64,000 nt of DNA from Rhodoflexus caldus (GCF_021206925.1 NZ_JAJPRF010000011.1:1-64000), one strand, 5' to 3'. Numbered from the stretch's first letter, positions 1 to 9,408 are shown. Notes: generated by a model from the letters alone, not told the origin. Made by a program: numbers and translations.

Positions 1-440
1 ACTATGTAGGCAGTCAATTTATCAAAGACGATGACAGCCTTGATATGCACCAAGTGCTGCGCAAGTTTCAGTCTTTTATGAAAGAGCAGTACAGCAAGCG
101 CGATAAAGATTTCAAAGAGCGGGAATGGCGGCTGATATTTCTTTCCTACCTCAAACCGATTATCAACGGGCGGGGCTATGAATTTAAAGAAGTAGAAACT
201 TCGGAAGAAAAGCGGATGGATATTGTCGTTACCTACATGCAATGGCGATACATCATTGAATTGAAGCGTTGGAGCGGGGAAAAATCGCATGAAAGGGGCT
301 TAGACCAGTTGGCGAACTATTTGGAGATTCACGGGGTAAATGAAGGCTGGCTGTTGATATTTGACGACCGCAACAATCCGACATGGCGCGAAGAGCTGAT
401 TCATCACAAAGGCAAAGAGATTTTTGCGGTGTGGATATAG
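1..440 (+). CDS. C-terminal part of a PD-(D/E)XK nuclease-domain protein, 5' end outside window
   Basis: The reading frame is open from the first bases of the window, so the N-terminus lies upstream. The visible ~145 residues look like the C-terminal nuclease-like domain of bacterial AAA-type ATP-binding proteins. An aspartate in RMDIVV is followed by the pair in YIIELKRW, which matches the D...(D/E)xK core of PD-(D/E)XK folds. The tail reads LLIFDDRNNP...FAVWI, as is usual for the last strands of this fold. The ATPase half is not visible, so the assignment rests on this domain only. The first in-frame ATG inside the window (45) is unlikely to be the true start. The substrate is unknown. Confidence 0.6.
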   Translation, partial: YVGSQFIKDDDSLDMHQVLRKFQSFMKEQYSKRDKDFKEREWRLIFLSYLKPIINGRGYEFKEVETSEEKRMDIVVTYMQWRYIIELKRWSGEKSHERGLDQLANYLEIHGVNEGWLLIFDDRNNPTWREELIHHKGKEIFAVWI

Positions 441-546
441 TGTGATACAAAAACACAAGTGATTTGCGAAAAATGCTTTGTATAAATTAATGAAACACAG
501 GTATTTAAACCTGTCAGGTTTGTGTATATCCATGTAGCTGATAAAC

Positions 547-1746
547 TTACCGCTCAAAAAAGCCGATTGTACCGCCTACCCAAGTCATGCCTTTGTTGAA
601 ATCCACGCCCATCATTTTGCCTTTGCTGAGGCGTACCAAATTGGTCAGCAATTCCATTTGACCGTTTACATTGACAAACAGTAAACGCAATTCGGCTTTG
701 GCGGGGTAGTCTAAGGTTTCTATCACCGGCTCGTATGTTACCTTGCGCATCAGCACGTAGTTGCTGCGCTCACTGTCAGGAATGGCATCCACATCGGCAC
801 GGGTTACGTCAAATTTTACGCCCGCTCCTGCAAAAGAAAACAGCGGTTTGAGTACGTAATTTTCTAAATCCTCAGGAATGGCAGTCAGTTTATGCAGGAA
901 ATAGGTTTTCGGTACGTAGGGGCTGTCTAAAAACGGTAGCGTAAACTTGCTCATCTTGAAAAACCAGTTCGGATGCCCTGCCCATTGTACGTCCAACGCA
1001 TCGGTAAAACTGAAATGCAGCGGCAAATCGGTGCGCTGGCTCAACTCATCAAAAATTACGCGATTGTAGATGCGGTCAATCCAAATTTTTTTACCGTCTT
1101 GTTCGTAGTACAATTTTTTGCCGTCCTTGCGCACTGCCGTAATACACACGGGTTTTACGCCCAGAAACCGCTCCGTACAGGCAAAATCAATGCGGGTTTT
1201 CTGCTTTTCGGGCATAATTTCCAACAGGATGGTGTTTTCGGGTGCGGCATCTGCTACAATGGCTTTGCGCAACTTTCCCAAATACAGACCTTCATTTTGC
1301 TGCAATTCGGCAGGGAAAAAATGCGTCAGATTATCGGGCAGCCCGTAATGTTTTTTGAACATGCCCGCAATAAAATGCTGAAAGGCAAACAGCGAAGGAA
1401 AACCTTGTAATTCAATGAGTTGTGGTATCAATTCGCCGTTTTCGTCTTTGCCAATCGCAAAATCAATGGCGGCAAAAACGGGCATATCGGTATCGTTGGG
1501 TACGACCAAGTGCGGCGGAATGGCACGGTGCATTTCGCGGCGGTAATGCTCGCTGTTCACCTGCTGCCAAATGGCGTATCCGGCCTCTTCCAACCTTGCT
1601 TTGAGCGCAGGCGGAATAAAAATGGGCGTTTCACAGATTTTAAAAGCTACCTCAAAGCCAAACTGCGCGTTGATATCGGCAAGCATGGCATTGTAGCGGG
1701 CTTCGGTAAAGTTTTGGTTGAATGTTTGGCGATATTTGGAAAACAT
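547..1746 (-). CDS. Conserved hypothetical protein, ATP-grasp-like
   Basis: This encodes a 399-residue cytoplasmic protein with no signal peptide or membrane segment. The C-terminal third (YVLKPLFSFAGAGVKF..., then AELRLLFVNVNG and LLTNLVRLSKGKMMGVDFN) resembles the nucleotide- and metal-binding half of ATP-grasp enzymes. Here the KP and G-rich strand would correspond to the lysine/glycine loop, and the E-x-R strand to a metal-binding element. The arrangement is closest to circularly permuted ATP-grasp proteins of the glutathionylspermidine-synthase type, but that is inference from pattern only. It lies about 20 bp downstream of the MNT/HEPN remnant on the same strand and could be co-transcribed with it. 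Substrate and pathway are not recognisable. Confidence 0.6.
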   Translation of the reverse strand: MFSKYRQTFNQNFTEARYNAMLADINAQFGFEVAFKICETPIFIPPALKARLEEAGYAIWQQVNSEHYRREMHRAIPPHLVVPNDTDMPVFAAIDFAIGKDENGELIPQLIELQGFPSLFAFQHFIAGMFKKHYGLPDNLTHFFPAELQQNEGLYLGKLRKAIVADAAPENTILLEIMPEKQKTRIDFACTERFLGVKPVCITAVRKDGKKLYYEQDGKKIWIDRIYNRVIFDELSQRTDLPLHFSFTDALDVQWAGHPNWFFKMSKFTLPFLDSPYVPKTYFLHKLTAIPEDLENYVLKPLFSFAGAGVKFDVTRADVDAIPDSERSNYVLMRKVTYEPVIETLDYPAKAELRLLFVNVNGQMELLTNLVRLSKGKMMGVDFNKGMTWVGGTIGFFER

Positions 1747-1765
1747 GATGGGGTCAGGTTACTCG

Positions 1766-1948
1766 TTATTTATTTCGTTGATGATTTGCTCAATATCTTT
1801 TGCAAACGCAGGTGACGGTTGCCAAAAATGTCTTTTCGTCTGCGATGAAGGATTGAAAGGTATAGCCGTTGATGAATCTTTGTGCCCCTGCGATTGCGTC
1901 TCGGATATGCAGCAGCCTTATGTAATCGTCGGGCTTTTCTTTTTTCAT
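1766..1948 (-). pseudogene. HEPN-domain (DUF86-type) toxin remnant with internal deletion
   Basis: An ATG at 1948 opens a frame overlapping the MNT gene. It reads MKKEKPDDYIRLLHIRDAI, then AGAQRFINGYTFQSFIADEKT, the standard N-terminal helices of HEPN proteins paired with MNT antitoxins. It stops after 52 residues at 1790. In the next frame, just upstream of that stop, the sequence AFAKDIEQIINEINNE-stop ends at 1766 and looks like the usual last HEPN helix. The middle of the domain, including the catalytic R-x4-6-H motif, is missing. The simplest reading is an internal deletion that also shifted the frame, leaving an inactive toxin beside an intact antitoxin. Normal family members are roughly 110-140 residues. 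Confidence 0.7.
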
Positions 1949-2240
1949 AAATCAATATTTTATCCCGATTGACAAATTCCCTGACATATGGCGAAAGTGC
2001 GTTTACGCTCACAAAATCTACTTTTTTGCCCGTCATTTTTTCAAGCTCGTCCCACATACTGAAAAACTCCAGTCCGGTGCGTATTTGTGAATAATCTAAT
2101 CTGACCAATAAGTCAATATCAGAGTTTTCATCTGCCTCGCCGCGGGCATATGAACCAAACAGATAAACCTCTTTTACAGGCTTATCCTTAAAGTAGCTCC
2201 TAAAAGCGGGTATAAAGAATGGCTCATTGGCGAATGTCAC
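1770..2240 (-). CDS. MNT-type nucleotidyltransferase, antitoxin of a HEPN/MNT module
   Basis: The first ~95 residues form a minimal nucleotidyltransferase domain. Residues 29-43 carry the exact signature G-S-x10-D-x-D (FGSYARGEADENSDIDLLV), the metal- and nucleotide-binding core. In characterised HEPN/MNT modules the MNT partner neutralises the HEPN RNase, in some systems by AMPylating it. After about residue 93 (ILIYEKRK) the protein becomes very basic and shows no fold. That part overlaps the HEPN reading frame out of phase and is probably read-through caused by lack of a stop, so the functional protein is the N-terminal part. The cognate toxin directly downstream is broken. Confidence 0.8.
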   Translation of the reverse strand: MTFANEPFFIPAFRSYFKDKPVKEVYLFGSYARGEADENSDIDLLVRLDYSQIRTGLEFFSMWDELEKMTGKKVDFVSVNALSPYVREFVNRDKILIYEKRKARRLHKAAAYPRRNRRGTKIHQRLYLSILHRRRKDIFGNRHLRLQKILSKSSTK

Positions 2241-2267
2241 GAACCAAATTTAAGAATTGCACATAAA

Positions 2268-2300
2268 AAACCCGACAGGTTTCAGAATCCTGTCGGGTTT
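2268..2300 (-). terminator. Rho-independent terminator after the DegT gene
   Basis: Perfect 12-bp inverted repeat AAACCCGACAGG / CCTGTCGGGTTT (2268-2279, 2289-2300) with a 9-nt loop. It is flanked by A- and T-rich stretches on both sides, so it may work in both directions. The DegT gene ends 20 bp away at 2321. Confidence 0.85.
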
Positions 2301-2320
2301 TATTTTATCACGTTGATTAA

Positions 2321-3529
2321 CTACGCCGCCTGTTTGGTCAGCACGCCGCTCAGCACTTCGGTGAGCTTATTGCACAGGGCGTTGAGTTCCTCCTCTGTCC
2401 AAGTGATGCGCACCACCATAGAAATCAGGCGCTGCATAATCGCGTCGGTTGCAGGGAACTGCACCGTAGCATAGTCTTGCGGGCATTCCATGGTTTGTGC
2501 AGGGATGGTGAACAGGGTCTTCATACCGCGCAGGTGCTCCCAGTTGCGGATATAGTGGAAATGGTTGTCGTACCAATATTGAATACCTCCGATACCGTTT
2601 TCGGCAAAAGCCTTCACCACGCGGCGGGCAGTTTCCTCATCGGGCAGGAAAAACGAGAGGAACGTTGCCGAATCTCCCTCAGGGTCAGGCAGATAGCGGA
2701 AGGTAATTTCAGGGAATTGCGCCAGCGTTTCTTTCAGGCGCTTTTTGTGCTTGCGCTGTTGAGCAAGGATGTAATCAATTTTGCGAAGTTGTGCGAGTGC
2801 AACCGCTGCGTGCAGTTCGCTGGTGCGGAAGTTGGTACCCAGCACAGGGTGGCCTTCCATGCCGCGGTTATTGCCGATGTGGTCGTGGCCGTGGTCGCTG
2901 AACATGTCGGCATTCAGGTACATCTGCTTGTCGTTCGTAACTATTGCGCCGCCTTCGCCTGCGGTGATGATTTTAAAGAAGTCAAAGGAATATGCGCCCA
3001 CTTTACCGAAAGTACCCAGCATTTTTCCTTTGAAAGAAGCTCCTAATGCCTGTGCCGTATCTTCAATCAGGATGAGGTTGTGCTCGTTGCAAATCTGAAC
3101 GATTTCGTCAATTTGTGCCATTGCACCGCACATGTGCACCAATACAACGGCTTTGGTTTTAGGCGTAATGGCCGCACGGATAGCCGCAGGGCTAAGGCAC
3201 AGCGTTTCGTCAATATCTACAAACTTGGGTATTGCACCGCCCAGCAATACGCCCTCAATGGTTGCAATGTAGGTAAAGGGCGGCACCAGCACTTCATCGC
3301 CCATGCCAAGGCCGCAGGCAGCCATACAAAGCGCTACGGCGGTTGTACCGCTGGAACACATCAGTGCGTGCTCTGCGCCCGTAAATTTTGCCAGTTCCTG
3401 TTCAAAAGTTTTGGCTTTCCAGTGGCCTTTGCGTTGTTCGTCGTGGTTATAGCGGAACAGAATACCTGTCTCCAATACGTCGTTAATCTCTTTGCGCTCT
3501 TCTGCGCCAATCAGTTCTGAGCCCGGCAT
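2321..3529 (-). CDS. DegT/DnrJ/EryC1/StrS-family PLP-dependent aminotransferase
   Basis: A 402-residue aminotransferase of the type that transfers an amino group to keto-sugar nucleotides in cell-surface glycan or secondary-metabolite synthesis. Visible landmarks are the PLP-phosphate loop SSGTTAVAL (59-67), PPFTYIAT (83-90), the ring-stacking stretch LIEDTAQALGASF (154-166), and FDFFKIITAGEGG (182-194) with Lys186 as the expected Schiff-base lysine. The N-terminus MPGSELIGAEER is typical. Length is normal for the family. No sugar-biosynthesis genes adjoin it, so the substrate cannot be deduced. A strong terminator follows and the csaA gene lies about 60 bp upstream on the same strand. Confidence 0.9.
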   Translation of the reverse strand: MPGSELIGAEERKEINDVLETGILFRYNHDEQRKGHWKAKTFEQELAKFTGAEHALMCSSGTTAVALCMAACGLGMGDEVLVPPFTYIATIEGVLLGGAIPKFVDIDETLCLSPAAIRAAITPKTKAVVLVHMCGAMAQIDEIVQICNEHNLILIEDTAQALGASFKGKMLGTFGKVGAYSFDFFKIITAGEGGAIVTNDKQMYLNADMFSDHGHDHIGNNRGMEGHPVLGTNFRTSELHAAVALAQLRKIDYILAQQRKHKKRLKETLAQFPEITFRYLPDPEGDSATFLSFFLPDEETARRVVKAFAENGIGGIQYWYDNHFHYIRNWEHLRGMKTLFTIPAQTMECPQDYATVQFPATDAIMQRLISMVVRITWTEEELNALCNKLTEVLSGVLTKQAA

Positions 3530-3589
3530 GGTTTCAATGGGATTAAATACACAATTTTTGCCTGCAAAATTACAGTTTTGCGTGCAGAA

Positions 3590-3919
3590 CTACGCTATTT
3601 TCTGCCCGTTTGCGGCGGGTGCATCGGGGCGTAACAGAATCACATCGCCGCTGCCGTCCACCACACCCAGCACAAGGCATTCCGACATAAAATCCGCTAC
3701 CTGTTTGGGCGGAAAATTCACCACGGCAACTACCTGCCTGCCTATGAGTTCCTCTTTCGTGTAGCGTTTGGTAATTTGTGCCGAACTTTTGCGAATACCC
3801 AATTCGCCAAAGTCTATTTGCAGCTTGTAGGCAGGTTTTCGCGCCTTCGGAAAATCATCAGCCGCTATGATGGTGCCTACGCGCAGGTCAATTTTTTCAA
3901 AGTCTTCCCAAGTAATCAT
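3590..3919 (-). CDS. csaA: CsaA-type tRNA-binding-domain protein
   Basis: A 109-residue single-domain protein with the EMAPII/tRNA-binding OB fold. It begins WEDFEKIDLRVGTII, with the D-L-R-V-G motif, and continues with YKLQIDFGELGIRKSSAQIT, RQVVAVVNFPPK and a V/L-rich end. CsaA proteins form dimers and have been described as export-related chaperones that can bind tRNA. Length and motif order match the family throughout. Cytoplasmic, no signal peptide. It lies upstream of the aminotransferase on the same strand and divergent from dut, with about 70 bp between the two starts. Confidence 0.88.
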   Translation of the reverse strand: MITWEDFEKIDLRVGTIIAADDFPKARKPAYKLQIDFGELGIRKSSAQITKRYTKEELIGRQVVAVVNFPPKQVADFMSECLVLGVVDGSGDVILLRPDAPAANGQKIA

Positions 3920-3991
3920 CGGATATTTTTTTGATTGCAGATGAACCGCAAACCATTTTTAGCCTAATTTCGGCTCGTTTTTTCAAAGGTA

Positions 3992-4423
3992 ATGGAAGTT
4001 AAAATCATCAATCGTTCAGGGCATCCGCTGCCGCACTACCAAACCGAACTTTCGGCGGGAATGGATATTTGCGCACATTTGGAGCAGCCCGTTGTGCTGG
4101 CTCCGTTGCAACGCGCACTGATTCCCACAGGTTTATTCATGGAACTGCCCGCAGGCTTTGAGGCACAAATCCGCCCGCGCAGCGGTTTGGCATTGAAACA
4201 CGGCATCAGTATTGTCAATTCGCCCGGCACTATTGACGCCGACTATCGCGGCGAAATCAAGGTCTTGCTCATCAATTTGGGGCAGGAAGATTTTGTAGTT
4301 GAAAACGGTGCGCGCATCGCCCAAATGGTCATTTCACGCCATGAACGCATCATTTGGCAGCCCGTTGAAAGCCTTTCAGATACCGAACGCGGCGCGGGTG
4401 GCTACGGAAGCACAGGGGTTTGA
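3992..4423 (+). CDS. dut: dUTP diphosphatase
   Basis: A 143-residue trimeric-type dUTPase that hydrolyses dUTP to dUMP and pyrophosphate, keeping uracil out of DNA and supplying thymidylate synthesis. All conserved motifs are present in order: SAGMD (21-25), RPRSGLALK (61-69), [13 protein letters not shown] (76-88, with the catalytic Asp and Tyr region), a GARIAQMV strand near 106-113, and the C-terminal Gly-rich arm [10 protein letters not shown] (133-142) that closes over the active site. Start chosen at ATG 3992; the protein begins [10 protein letters not shown] as in relatives. Confidence 0.95.
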   Translation: MEVKIINRSGHPLPHYQTELSAGMDICAHLEQPVVLAPLQRALIPTGLFMELPAGFEAQIRPRSGLALKHGISIVNSPGTIDADYRGEIKVLLINLGQEDFVVENGARIAQMVISRHERIIWQPVESLSDTERGAGGYGSTGV

Positions 4424-4458
4424 TAAAAGGTATTGAAACATCGGCCGGATGTTTAGCA

Positions 4459-5319
4459 TCAAACCGATGTTTCCGATACGCTCATTTTGTCATCTAACCA
4501 TTTGACTATCAGCGCCAATACCTGTTCTTTTTCTGTTTCGTTGTGCAGTTCGTGGCGCATGTTTTCCCAATAATGAGCCGTTAGCAGCTCAGGTTGCATG
4601 CGCTGCGCAAACTCGCGAGTTGCATCGGCACTGGTAATTTTATCGTCTAATCCATGCATCAGCAGCACAGGCAGCGTTATTTTATCGGCCTGACGGATAG
4701 CCAGCAGCCCCGCCTTGCTGACAACGGTAAACATACCTGCCGATATTTTACGCAGAATCATCGGGTCAGCCCCGTAAGCCTGTTGCACGGTGGTGTCCTT
4801 GCTCAGGTGCTCCAATTTCAGGTTGGCAGGGTTCATCAGTTGCGGGAAAATGAGGTAGGCAACTTTGGCAAGTATTTTCAGCGGCAGAGGCGGCTCTTGC
4901 GTCAGTCGCAGCCACGGGCTTGTTATCACTGCCCCTTTGAGGTAGTTGGGTTGGTGGCGAATCAGGTAGTTAGCTGCCAGATTGCCACCCATGCTGTGGC
5001 CATACAGAAACAGCGGCAAGCCTTCAAATTTTTCGGCAGCCAGCGCCATCATTTCGCGGATATTTTCCAACAAGTCTTCATAAGTTGGCGTATGTCCGCG
5101 CCGCCCGCCCGATTGACCATGTCCGCGGAGGTCAAAGCCCATCAGGCCGTACCCCTGTGCATTGAGATATGCGGCTACGTGTACGTAGCGCCCTATGTGC
5201 TCGGCAAAGCCATGCACCAAGCAAACGAGGGCTTTGGGCTGCTCAGGCAACCAGCAGCGCCCTTTCAGCATGACTTGGTCTTGCGTTTGCCATTCAAAAG
5301 AAAAATCGTGTGCCGTCAT
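4459..5319 (-). CDS. Alpha/beta hydrolase, monoacylglycerol-lipase-like
   Basis: A 286-residue serine hydrolase. The oxyanion loop VHGFAEH (35-41) is followed by DLRGHGQSGG (63-72), the nucleophile elbow YGHSMGG with Ser109, an acid near Asp226 (MHGLDDKITS) and His256 (NMRHELHNE). This order and the long cap between them match serine aminopeptidase-fold monoacylglycerol lipases and lysophospholipases. It has no signal peptide, so it probably acts in the cytoplasm or at the inner membrane. The start lies 11 bp after the DUF3467 gene, so the two are likely one transcript. The natural substrate is uncertain. Confidence 0.85.
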   Translation of the reverse strand: MTAHDFSFEWQTQDQVMLKGRCWLPEQPKALVCLVHGFAEHIGRYVHVAAYLNAQGYGLMGFDLRGHGQSGGRRGHTPTYEDLLENIREMMALAAEKFEGLPLFLYGHSMGGNLAANYLIRHQPNYLKGAVITSPWLRLTQEPPLPLKILAKVAYLIFPQLMNPANLKLEHLSKDTTVQQAYGADPMILRKISAGMFTVVSKAGLLAIRQADKITLPVLLMHGLDDKITSADATREFAQRMQPELLTAHYWENMRHELHNETEKEQVLALIVKWLDDKMSVSETSV

Positions 5320-5330
5320 ACAGCAAACCG

Positions 5331-5651
5331 TTAAGCCTCGCCCATAGTGCCCCCGAAGTTCATCGGGAAGCGAATAGGCTCTTCTGCCAATTTAATTTTG
5401 CCGAAAGTTTCTTCGTATTTGTCAATATTGTCTTTCAATGCCATTAATAATCTTTTGGCATGTTCGGGAGTGGTAATTACGCGCGAGCGCACTTTGGCTT
5501 TAGGCATCGCGGGCAACATGCTGATAAAATCAATGACAAATTCGGTGTGAGAATGTGCAATCATTGCTAAGTTGGTGTACACGCCGTCAGCAATTTCTTC
5601 GGGCAACTCTATGTTCAGCGGCTGGTCGCCTTCCAGTTCTTCGTGTTGCAT
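5331..5651 (-). CDS. DUF3467-family protein
   Basis: A small 106-residue acidic cytoplasmic protein. The core contains LPEEIADGVYTNLAMIAHSHTE and a following FVIDFISMLPAMPKAKVRSR stretch. Next come ITTPEHAKRLLMALKDNI and a C-terminal helix DKYEETFGKIKL. This order is characteristic of DUF3467, widely conserved in Bacteroidota and of unknown function. No catalytic motif is visible. It is the first gene of a probable two-gene transcript with the downstream hydrolase. Confidence 0.85.
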   Translation of the reverse strand: MQHEELEGDQPLNIELPEEIADGVYTNLAMIAHSHTEFVIDFISMLPAMPKAKVRSRVITTPEHAKRLLMALKDNIDKYEETFGKIKLAEEPIRFPMNFGGTMGEA

Positions 5652-5728
5652 GGTTACATGAATATTAACTTACGTTTTGCAAAATAATCGTTTTTTACAT
5701 TGTTTGAAAAAATGATGCACAAATGCAC

Positions 5729-5768
5729 AAAAAACCCGAGAAGCCTTTGAAGGCCTCGCGGGTTTTTT
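5729..5768 (-). terminator. Rho-independent terminator after rpoD
   Basis: A 19-nt near-perfect inverted repeat (5729-5747 and 5750-5768, two mismatches) with a 2-nt loop. The arm core is AAAAAACCCG / CGGGTTTTTT. It lies 28 bp beyond the sigma factor stop and in front of the DUF3467 gene. Confidence 0.8.
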
Positions 5769-5795
5769 GCTGAATTTATAATGATGTGTATTTGT

Positions 5796-6659
5796 TTATC
5801 CCAAATAAGTTTTCAGTGCTTTGCTGCGTGAGGTATGGCGTAAGCGACGGATGGCCTTTTCTTTAATTTGGCGGACGCGCTCACGAGTAAGGTCAAATTT
5901 TTCACCAATTTCTTCTAATGTCAGAGCACTTTCACCGTTCAAGCCGAAGTAAAGCGTAACCACGTCTGCTTCGCGTGGCGTAAGTGTGGAAAGTGCACGT
6001 TGTACTTCGCGGCGCAATGAGTCATCCATCAGCGTAACATCGGGGCGATGCGCATCACCGCCTTCAATTACGTCAAGCAAGGTGTTTTCTTCGTCTTGCT
6101 TAAAGGGTGCATCTACCGACACGTGTCTGCCTGAAATTTTGATGGTTTCATTCACTTCGCCAAGAGGCATATCCATTACCTCTGCCAATTCTTCGGGAGA
6201 GGGTTCGCGTTCGTATTTCTGCTCTAACTCGGAAAATGTTTTGGCAATTTTGTTAAGTGAGCCTACGCGGTTCAAAGGCAGGCGAACAATGCGCGACTGC
6301 TCGGCCAGTGCTTGCAGAATAGACTGACGAATCCACCAAACGGCATAGGAGATAAACTTGAATCCGCGAGTTTCATCAAAGCGCTGAGCGGCCTTAATTA
6401 AGCCCAGATTGCCCTCATTAATCAGGTCGCCTAATGACAAGCCTTGATTTTGGTACTGTTTGGCGACCGAAACAACGAATCGCAAATTGGCCTTAGTGAG
6501 TCTTTCAAGAGCTTGTGCATCGTTGTCTTTGATGCGTTTGGCAAGTTCTACTTCCTCGTCGGGGTTCAGCAAATCTACTTTGCCGATTTCTTGCAGATAC
6601 TTGTCCAAAGACTGACTTTCGCGATTAGTAATCTGCTTGCTAATCTTTAGCTGCCTCAT
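5796..6659 (-). CDS. rpoD: Primary RNA polymerase sigma factor, Bacteroidota RpoD/SigA type
   Basis: A 287-residue sigma-70 factor. Region 1.2 is [20 protein letters not shown], followed by region 2 with [30 protein letters not shown] and the -7-element recognition helix [22 protein letters not shown]. Region 3 carries VRLPLNRVG and region 4.2 ends in the [23 protein letters not shown]. It lacks the long N-terminal region 1.1 and non-conserved insert of proteobacterial RpoD, as is normal for Bacteroidota, whose housekeeping sigma recognises the TTTG / TAnnTTTG promoters seen elsewhere in this window. Single-gene unit with its own terminator. Confidence 0.95.
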   Translation of the reverse strand: MRQLKISKQITNRESQSLDKYLQEIGKVDLLNPDEEVELAKRIKDNDAQALERLTKANLRFVVSVAKQYQNQGLSLGDLINEGNLGLIKAAQRFDETRGFKFISYAVWWIRQSILQALAEQSRIVRLPLNRVGSLNKIAKTFSELEQKYEREPSPEELAEVMDMPLGEVNETIKISGRHVSVDAPFKQDEENTLLDVIEGGDAHRPDVTLMDDSLRREVQRALSTLTPREADVVTLYFGLNGESALTLEEIGEKFDLTRERVRQIKEKAIRRLRHTSRSKALKTYLG

Positions 6660-6855
6660 GGTTGATGTTTAAGTTGTGTAAAGTAAATCTGTTAGTAGAG
6701 TTTTATCGGATAGCATCAAAATTGTAAATTATGCAAACAAAGTGCAAAACTTACCCCATTCTTACGCTTTGTACGATATTCCCGAAATTAAAGTTTCGGT
6801 TTCACTTTTCAAATAGTTGTAAGTAAAAAATTTGTGGGTAGGTAATAAGCACAAA

Positions 6856-6890
6856 AAAGCCTTGCCGTTTTACTAATGCGGCAAGGCTTT
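6856..6890 (-). terminator. Rho-independent terminator after pnp
   Basis: Perfect 12-bp inverted repeat AAAGCCTTGCCG / CGGCAAGGCTTT (6856-6867, 6879-6890), 11-nt loop, with A and T runs at the ends. It begins 27 bp beyond the pnp stop. Confidence 0.88.
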
Positions 6891-6916
6891 TATTAAGAAC
6901 CGTTCAAAATTATTGC

Positions 6917-9109
6917 TTATCGCGAGCGCTTGTTGTCGGGTTTGCGGTTTTTATCGCCGCCTCTGCGCTCGCCGCTGCCGTTGGCATATCCTTCGGGTTT
7001 GGGCAGCAATACTTTACGCGACAGGCGATATTTGCCCGTTTTCTTGTCAATTTCGGTAAGCTGAACCTGTATTTCTTCACCGATTTCCAGCACGCCGTCC
7101 ATTGATTCCAAACGTTCCCACTTAATTTCGGAAATATGCAGCAGGCCGTCTTTGCCTTTCATGAACTCAACGAAAGCACCGAAAGGCTGGATGGAGCGTA
7201 CTATGCCTGTGTAAACTTCTCCGACTTCGGGCGTTGCCACTATTGCTTTTACTTCGCGCAGCGCGATGTCAAGCGAATCTTTATTGGCCGAGAAGATGGT
7301 TACAACGCCTTCATTGCCAACTTCTTCTATGTTGATGGTCGCACCGGAAGTACGTTGCATTTCCTGAATAATTTTGCCGCCCGGGCCGATAACCGCGCCA
7401 ATCATATCTCCCGGAATGCGAAGCGTTACACAACGCGGTGCATGTGGTTTGAGGTCTTCGCGTGGTTGGCTGATGGCTTTTGCCATTTCTCCCAGAATGT
7501 GCAAGCGGCCTTTGCGTGCTTGTTCAAGCGCTTCGGCGAGGACTTCATACGACAGCCCGTCCACTTTGATATCCATCTGGCAAGCCGTGATGCCCTTAGC
7601 CGTGCCGGTTACTTTGAAGTCCATATCGCCCAAATGGTCTTCGTCGCCGAGGATATCGGAAAGGATGGCATATTTTCCGGTTTTACTGTCCGAAATCATA
7701 CCCATGGCAATGCCTGAAACAGGCGCTTTGATTTTGATACCGGCATCCATAAGTGCAAGCGAACCTGCGCATACGGTTGCCATAGATGAAGAGCCGTTTG
7801 ATTCCAGAATATCGGAAACTACGCGGATGGTATATGGGTTTTCTTCTTCGGGAGGCATTACTTTTTTAATGGCACGACTGGCCAAATTGCCGTGGCCTAC
7901 CTCGCGACGGCCGGGTGCGCGGTTGGGCTTCACCTCACCCGTAGAGAAGGCCGGAAAGTTGTAGTGCAACATGAATTTGCTCATACCGCCAATCATAGCC
8001 CCGTCAATAATTTGTTCGTCCAACTTTGTACCCAGCGTAACAGTGGTCAGCGATTGGGTTTCGCCGCGGGTAAACAGCGCCGAGCCGTGCGGCGAAGGCA
8101 GAAAGTCCACTTCGCAGGCAATCGGGCGAATTTCGTCTAACTTACGGCCATCAAGGCGTATGTTGTACTCTAATACCAAATTGCGGGCAGCCAGCCATTT
8201 AATGTTGTCCAGATAGCGCGCAGCCATCTTCTTATCAATGGTTGTGTCTTCGGGAAGGCTGTTCAAATATTCTTCTTTGATTGCCTTGAAAGCAGCGCTG
8301 CGCTCCTGTTTAGGGGCAGGGGTACGGGCTACGTTCAGGTAGGCATCGTAGTAGCGTTCAAACAGTTCTTTTTCCAGTTCAGGGTCGTGTTTTACGTGGC
8401 TGTAGGCGCGTTTTTCGGTTTTGCCGACCATTTCGGTCAGTTCGCGCTGTGCCTGCACCTGAATCTTGATGGCTTCATGTGCGGTTTTTAAAGCCTGCAA
8501 CAGGTCTTCTTCCGAACATTCATTGGCTTCGCCTTCTACCATCACAATATTGTCGTAAGAAGCCGCCACAATCAGGTCTAAGTCGGCATCTTTCAACAAA
8601 TCGGCTTTGGGATTAATCAAAAATTGCCCTTGGTGTTTGATAACGCGCACTTCGGAAATAGGCCCGTTGAAAGGGATATCCGAGACGGCAAGGGCAGCCG
8701 ACGCTGCCAGTGCGGCGTAGCTGTCGGGCATTACTTCGGGGTCGCCCGAAATTAAAATCACGTTAATTTGCGTATCGGCGAGGTAGTCTTCCGGAAACAG
8801 CGGGCGGATGGCTCTGTCCACCAATCGGCTGATGAGCACTTCATAGTCGGACAGCTTGCTTTCACGGCGCTGAAAACTGCCGGGAATTTTGCCCATAGCT
8901 GCAAATTTTTCCTGATAATCAACCGAAAGCGGGAAAAAGTCTTGGTCTTCTTTGGCTTCCGGTACGGAAACAACGGTTGCCAGCAACATCATATTGCCCG
9001 TGCGTACTACTACTGCGCCATCTGCCTGACGCGCAAGTTTACCTGTTTCAATAGTGATTTGTCTGCCGTCGGGCATGACAATCGTTTTTGTAACTGCGTT
9101 GAATTGCAT
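6917..9109 (-). CDS. pnp: Polyribonucleotide nucleotidyltransferase (PNPase)
   Basis: A 730-residue phosphorolytic 3'-to-5' exoribonuclease involved in mRNA turnover. Two RNase-PH-like domains are visible: one with [20 protein letters not shown] and [13 protein letters not shown], the second with [20 protein letters not shown] and the active-site stretch [16 protein letters not shown]. They are separated by an all-helical linker. A KH domain follows ([19 protein letters not shown], near 570) and then an S1 domain ([17 protein letters not shown], near 640). The short basic tail [18 protein letters not shown] is common in Bacteroidota. It lies downstream of rpsO on the same strand, the classical rpsO-pnp order, although about 400 bp and a terminator lie between them here. 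Confidence 0.97.
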   Translation of the reverse strand: MQFNAVTKTIVMPDGRQITIETGKLARQADGAVVVRTGNMMLLATVVSVPEAKEDQDFFPLSVDYQEKFAAMGKIPGSFQRRESKLSDYEVLISRLVDRAIRPLFPEDYLADTQINVILISGDPEVMPDSYAALAASAALAVSDIPFNGPISEVRVIKHQGQFLINPKADLLKDADLDLIVAASYDNIVMVEGEANECSEEDLLQALKTAHEAIKIQVQAQRELTEMVGKTEKRAYSHVKHDPELEKELFERYYDAYLNVARTPAPKQERSAAFKAIKEEYLNSLPEDTTIDKKMAARYLDNIKWLAARNLVLEYNIRLDGRKLDEIRPIACEVDFLPSPHGSALFTRGETQSLTTVTLGTKLDEQIIDGAMIGGMSKFMLHYNFPAFSTGEVKPNRAPGRREVGHGNLASRAIKKVMPPEEENPYTIRVVSDILESNGSSSMATVCAGSLALMDAGIKIKAPVSGIAMGMISDSKTGKYAILSDILGDEDHLGDMDFKVTGTAKGITACQMDIKVDGLSYEVLAEALEQARKGRLHILGEMAKAISQPREDLKPHAPRCVTLRIPGDMIGAVIGPGGKIIQEMQRTSGATINIEEVGNEGVVTIFSANKDSLDIALREVKAIVATPEVGEVYTGIVRSIQPFGAFVEFMKGKDGLLHISEIKWERLESMDGVLEIGEEIQVQLTEIDKKTGKYRLSRKVLLPKPEGYANGSGERRGGDKNRKPDNKRSR

Positions 9110-9355
9110 TGTTTAATTTAAGTGAATTTTTTACACAAGATACAGTCTGCTTGCTGATGTTCCGCGGGGAATCTTTGGTCGGTGGGAACAGAAGAAGGTC
9201 TTGGCTGATTGATAAAGACCGTACTGTGCTTAACCGCTTCGTTACCTTATCGGATTGGCCGCTTTGAAATCCGGGGCAACATCATCTACAGAAGGTTTGC
9301 AGCTATGTTAAGTAATCAAGCAAAACAGACCGATATTTCGGGGCTCGGATTCGGC

Positions 9356-9408
9356 GTTTCGGATTTAAAAAATCAGCGAAAAACCGTGTTGTCCGCAAAA
9401 TCCCGTGG
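9356..9408. repeat. Degenerate interspersed repeat, copy A
   Basis: The stretch contains TTCGGATTTAAAAAATCAGC followed by GAAAAACCGTGTTGTCCGC and AAAATCCCGTGG. It aligns well with 50251-50300, which reads TTCGGATTTAAAAAAATCAG, then CGAAAACCGTGTCGTCTG and an ATCTGTGT end. It resembles the decayed 'AAATCAGCG...AAATCCGTGT' intergenic sequences commonly scattered in Bacteroidota genomes. Function unknown. Confidence 0.55.

Noticed and set aside
2268-2300. CCCGACAGG hairpins (2268-2300, 28570-28602) as a possible mobile repeat family
   Set aside because: Both lie directly after gene stops with T/A tracts and behave as ordinary terminators; similar stems are common terminators in Bacteroidota.
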